In this document: piece after piece, positions 39,122 through 40,500 of the stretch
Layout: every line of letters starts with the position of its first letter
Position numbering within the stretch: the stretch's first letter is position 1
Assembly: GCF_000222685.1 (NCBI RefSeq)
Contig: NZ_AFWJ01000201.1
Coordinates: 1-40,500 of the forward strand
DNA length: 40,500 nt
Direction: 5' to 3'
DNA from: Vibrio nigripulchritudo ATCC 27043
GTDB taxonomy: Bacteria; Pseudomonadota; Gammaproteobacteria; Enterobacterales; Vibrionaceae
The notes under the pieces: generated by a model
Databases searched by the model: none
The model's input: only the letters and a program-made list of their open reading frames with translations
What the model was told of the DNA's origin: nothing
Made by a program: the position numbers and the translations under genes

Positions 39122-40462
39122 CTATATTTTCCTGCCGATGGATTTTAGAAGTTCTCCAATGATCCCTACTTCTTCACTTCCTAACCTTGAAGAGTTGTTT
39201 CCATGTAAGTCGTGATCTTTGCTCAAGAATGCTTCAACAATTTTATCCTTAGAAGAATTATCATCAGATGAACCTTTATAAGCGACATAGAACTTTCTAA
39301 TAAACATATCTTGCTCTTCTGTTTTAATAAGTTCTGCGTAATGGCTTTTATATAAGTTAGAAAGATATCTTAAAATTGCAATGAAAAATGTTGCAACAAT
39401 TAATGATATTGAAAGCCGCTTAATCAAGTCATCTCTTAAAAACTCAGGTTTGTGTATTTCTTCGATAATTTCTGAAGATGCTTCTTTTGCTAATTCTAGC
39501 GCTCTTTCGATTTCAAACTTACTATCAATTCTTGAATCGCTATAAGAGTTTATTATATTAATTACTGCTAATGGTGAGAATTTTTTAACATTTTTTTCTT
39601 TCATATCATAATTGTTTTTTTTCGGCAAATTCCTCAAAAAATATTTTAGTTCTATTATGTCCTGGCTTTTAATTAATTTATCTATTTCCTCTATAGCTCT
39701 TGACAGTTTTTCACCTTCTAGATCTATAGAAATATTATCTTTTTTAATCCCCTCATCTGCGAGGAATTCTTCTAGTGATTTGTTTTTCTTTGTAATGTTA
39801 ATAGATATGTTTTTTATCTCATCATTTAAGCTAGATGTGTATTTATAAACACCTGAACTTGAAGTGTTGATTATGATGTATCCAAAAAATGAAATTGTGA
39901 ATACAAAAACTAGTCCCATTGATATTAGAGAAATTAAAAATCTATTTGTTGATTTTTGATAAGAAATACGTTTTTCATCTAATCTATGTAGTAAAAAAGG
40001 GATAAAATCCAAGCCATTTTTATTATCATTTTCTCCTCTCGGTAAGGATGTTCTTAGAGCTGTCGCAAAGTCTTTTGAATCTAAAGTCTCACATACAATA
40101 TCTTCTATATATTTTCTTTTATCTCCTTTGTTTATTTCTTTACCCTTATCATAAAAAATCCCCCAAAATAATACTACAGCAATAAATATATGCAATATGT
40201 ATTCTATATTATAAGAGATAATAATATAAATTTCTATTAATACATTTTGTGCATCTAAGTTATTTCTTATGTAGTAACTTAATGATTCAATAAATACAAT
40301 GGCTAGAAAATAGAATGTTAAATGTTTTTTGATTTCTGTTCCTATATTTTTTGGGGATTTCAAATATATACTCTTTATCCATGAATAAATCCTCCATATG
40401 ATAGTTATCAAAAATATAATTATTGCAATTAGCATAACTAATGCTTCATAGTTTACTCTCAT
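39122..40462 (-). CDS. hypothetical AT-rich membrane protein (446 aa)
   Basis: I do not recognise this protein. Hydrophobic helices lie at about 7-27, 47-64, 74-103, 174-198 and 349-366. A long charged segment (about 199-348) has coiled-coil character between the last two helices, and a soluble C-terminal tail of about 80 residues ends in LLKSIGRKI. Base composition is much lower in GC than the metabolic genes to the left, and codons are A/T-ended, which suggests horizontal acquisition. AAAGGA is about eight bases before the ATG. The upstream partner, if any, lies outside the window. A role in stress response or defence is only speculation. Confidence 0.65.
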   Translation of the reverse strand: MRVNYEALVMLIAIIIFLITIIWRIYSWIKSIYLKSPKNIGTEIKKHLTFYFLAIVFIESLSYYIRNNLDAQNVLIEIYIIISYNIEYILHIFIAVVLFWGIFYDKGKEINKGDKRKYIEDIVCETLDSKDFATALRTSLPRGENDNKNGLDFIPFLLHRLDEKRISYQKSTNRFLISLISMGLVFVFTISFFGYIIINTSSSGVYKYTSSLNDEIKNISINITKKNKSLEEFLADEGIKKDNISIDLEGEKLSRAIEEIDKLIKSQDIIELKYFLRNLPKKNNYDMKEKNVKKFSPLAVINIINSYSDSRIDSKFEIERALELAKEASSEIIEEIHKPEFLRDDLIKRLSISLIVATFFIAILRYLSNLYKSHYAELIKTEEQDMFIRKFYVAYKGSSDDNSSKDKIVEAFLSKDHDLHGNNSSRLGSEEVGIIGELLKSIGRKI

Positions 40463-40500
40463 ATATACGATTCCTTTCGTCTTTGTGTCAGAATAAGAAT

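Noticed and set aside
1-40500. CRISPR arrays, tRNA/rRNA genes, insertion sequences, phage genes
   Set aside because: No repeat-spacer pattern, cloverleaf sequence, transposase or phage protein was seen on either strand.

Overview
The window looks like chromosomal DNA of a marine gammaproteobacterium, most likely Vibrionaceae. It carries a chromosomal Qnr-type pentapeptide protein of the Vibrio kind, DUF3316-like and DUF3565-like small proteins, mid-40s GC by eye, and marine polysaccharide genes. I see no tRNA, rRNA, insertion sequence, phage or CRISPR array. Identifications rest on reading the protein sequences; no database search was run.

Layout. 1-2.4 kb: the tail of a GlxA/AraC-type regulator, a small membrane protein, two GNAT acetyltransferases and a secreted DUF3316-like protein with a structured leader. 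2.4-6 kb: a KefC-type antiporter with its KefF-type flavoprotein, and qnr. 6-17 kb: a uronate/ulvan-type locus. On the minus strand dctP-dctQ-dctM-kduI-kduD form a TRAP transporter plus the two enzymes that turn unsaturated uronate into 2-keto-3-deoxygluconate (KDG). A divergent FadR-type GntR regulator follows, then a secreted ulvan-lyase-like beta-propeller lyase and a GH105 unsaturated glucuronyl hydrolase with three discoidin-like modules. The lyase would cut the polymer, GH105 would release the unsaturated uronate, TRAP would import it, and KduI/KduD would convert it to KDG. Sulfatases, rhamnose enzymes, KDG kinase and aldolase are not in the window.

17-20.6 kb: small membrane proteins (one YhhN/TMEM86-like), an NTF2-like protein, and a LysR regulator divergent from a glutathione-transferase-like gene. 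20.7-35.2 kb: a dense catabolic cluster with a CUT1-type ABC transporter, a VOC protein, an AKR, an SDR, two MDR alcohol dehydrogenases, a GMC oxidoreductase, a CoA-transferase and a TIM-barrel epimerase, with one TetR regulator in the middle. A 14-bp palindrome (TAACTA-NN-TAGTTA) lies upstream of each of the seven putative transcription units, including tetR itself. This is the strongest unexplained structure: a self-contained TetR regulon for a substrate I cannot name, with no kinase, aldolase or dehydratase.

35.2-40.5 kb: an AT-rich accessory stretch with two related small secreted proteins, an Rrf2 regulator divergent from a four-helix membrane protein, small hypothetical genes, a VOC protein, and a very AT-rich five-helix membrane protein of unknown function at the right edge.
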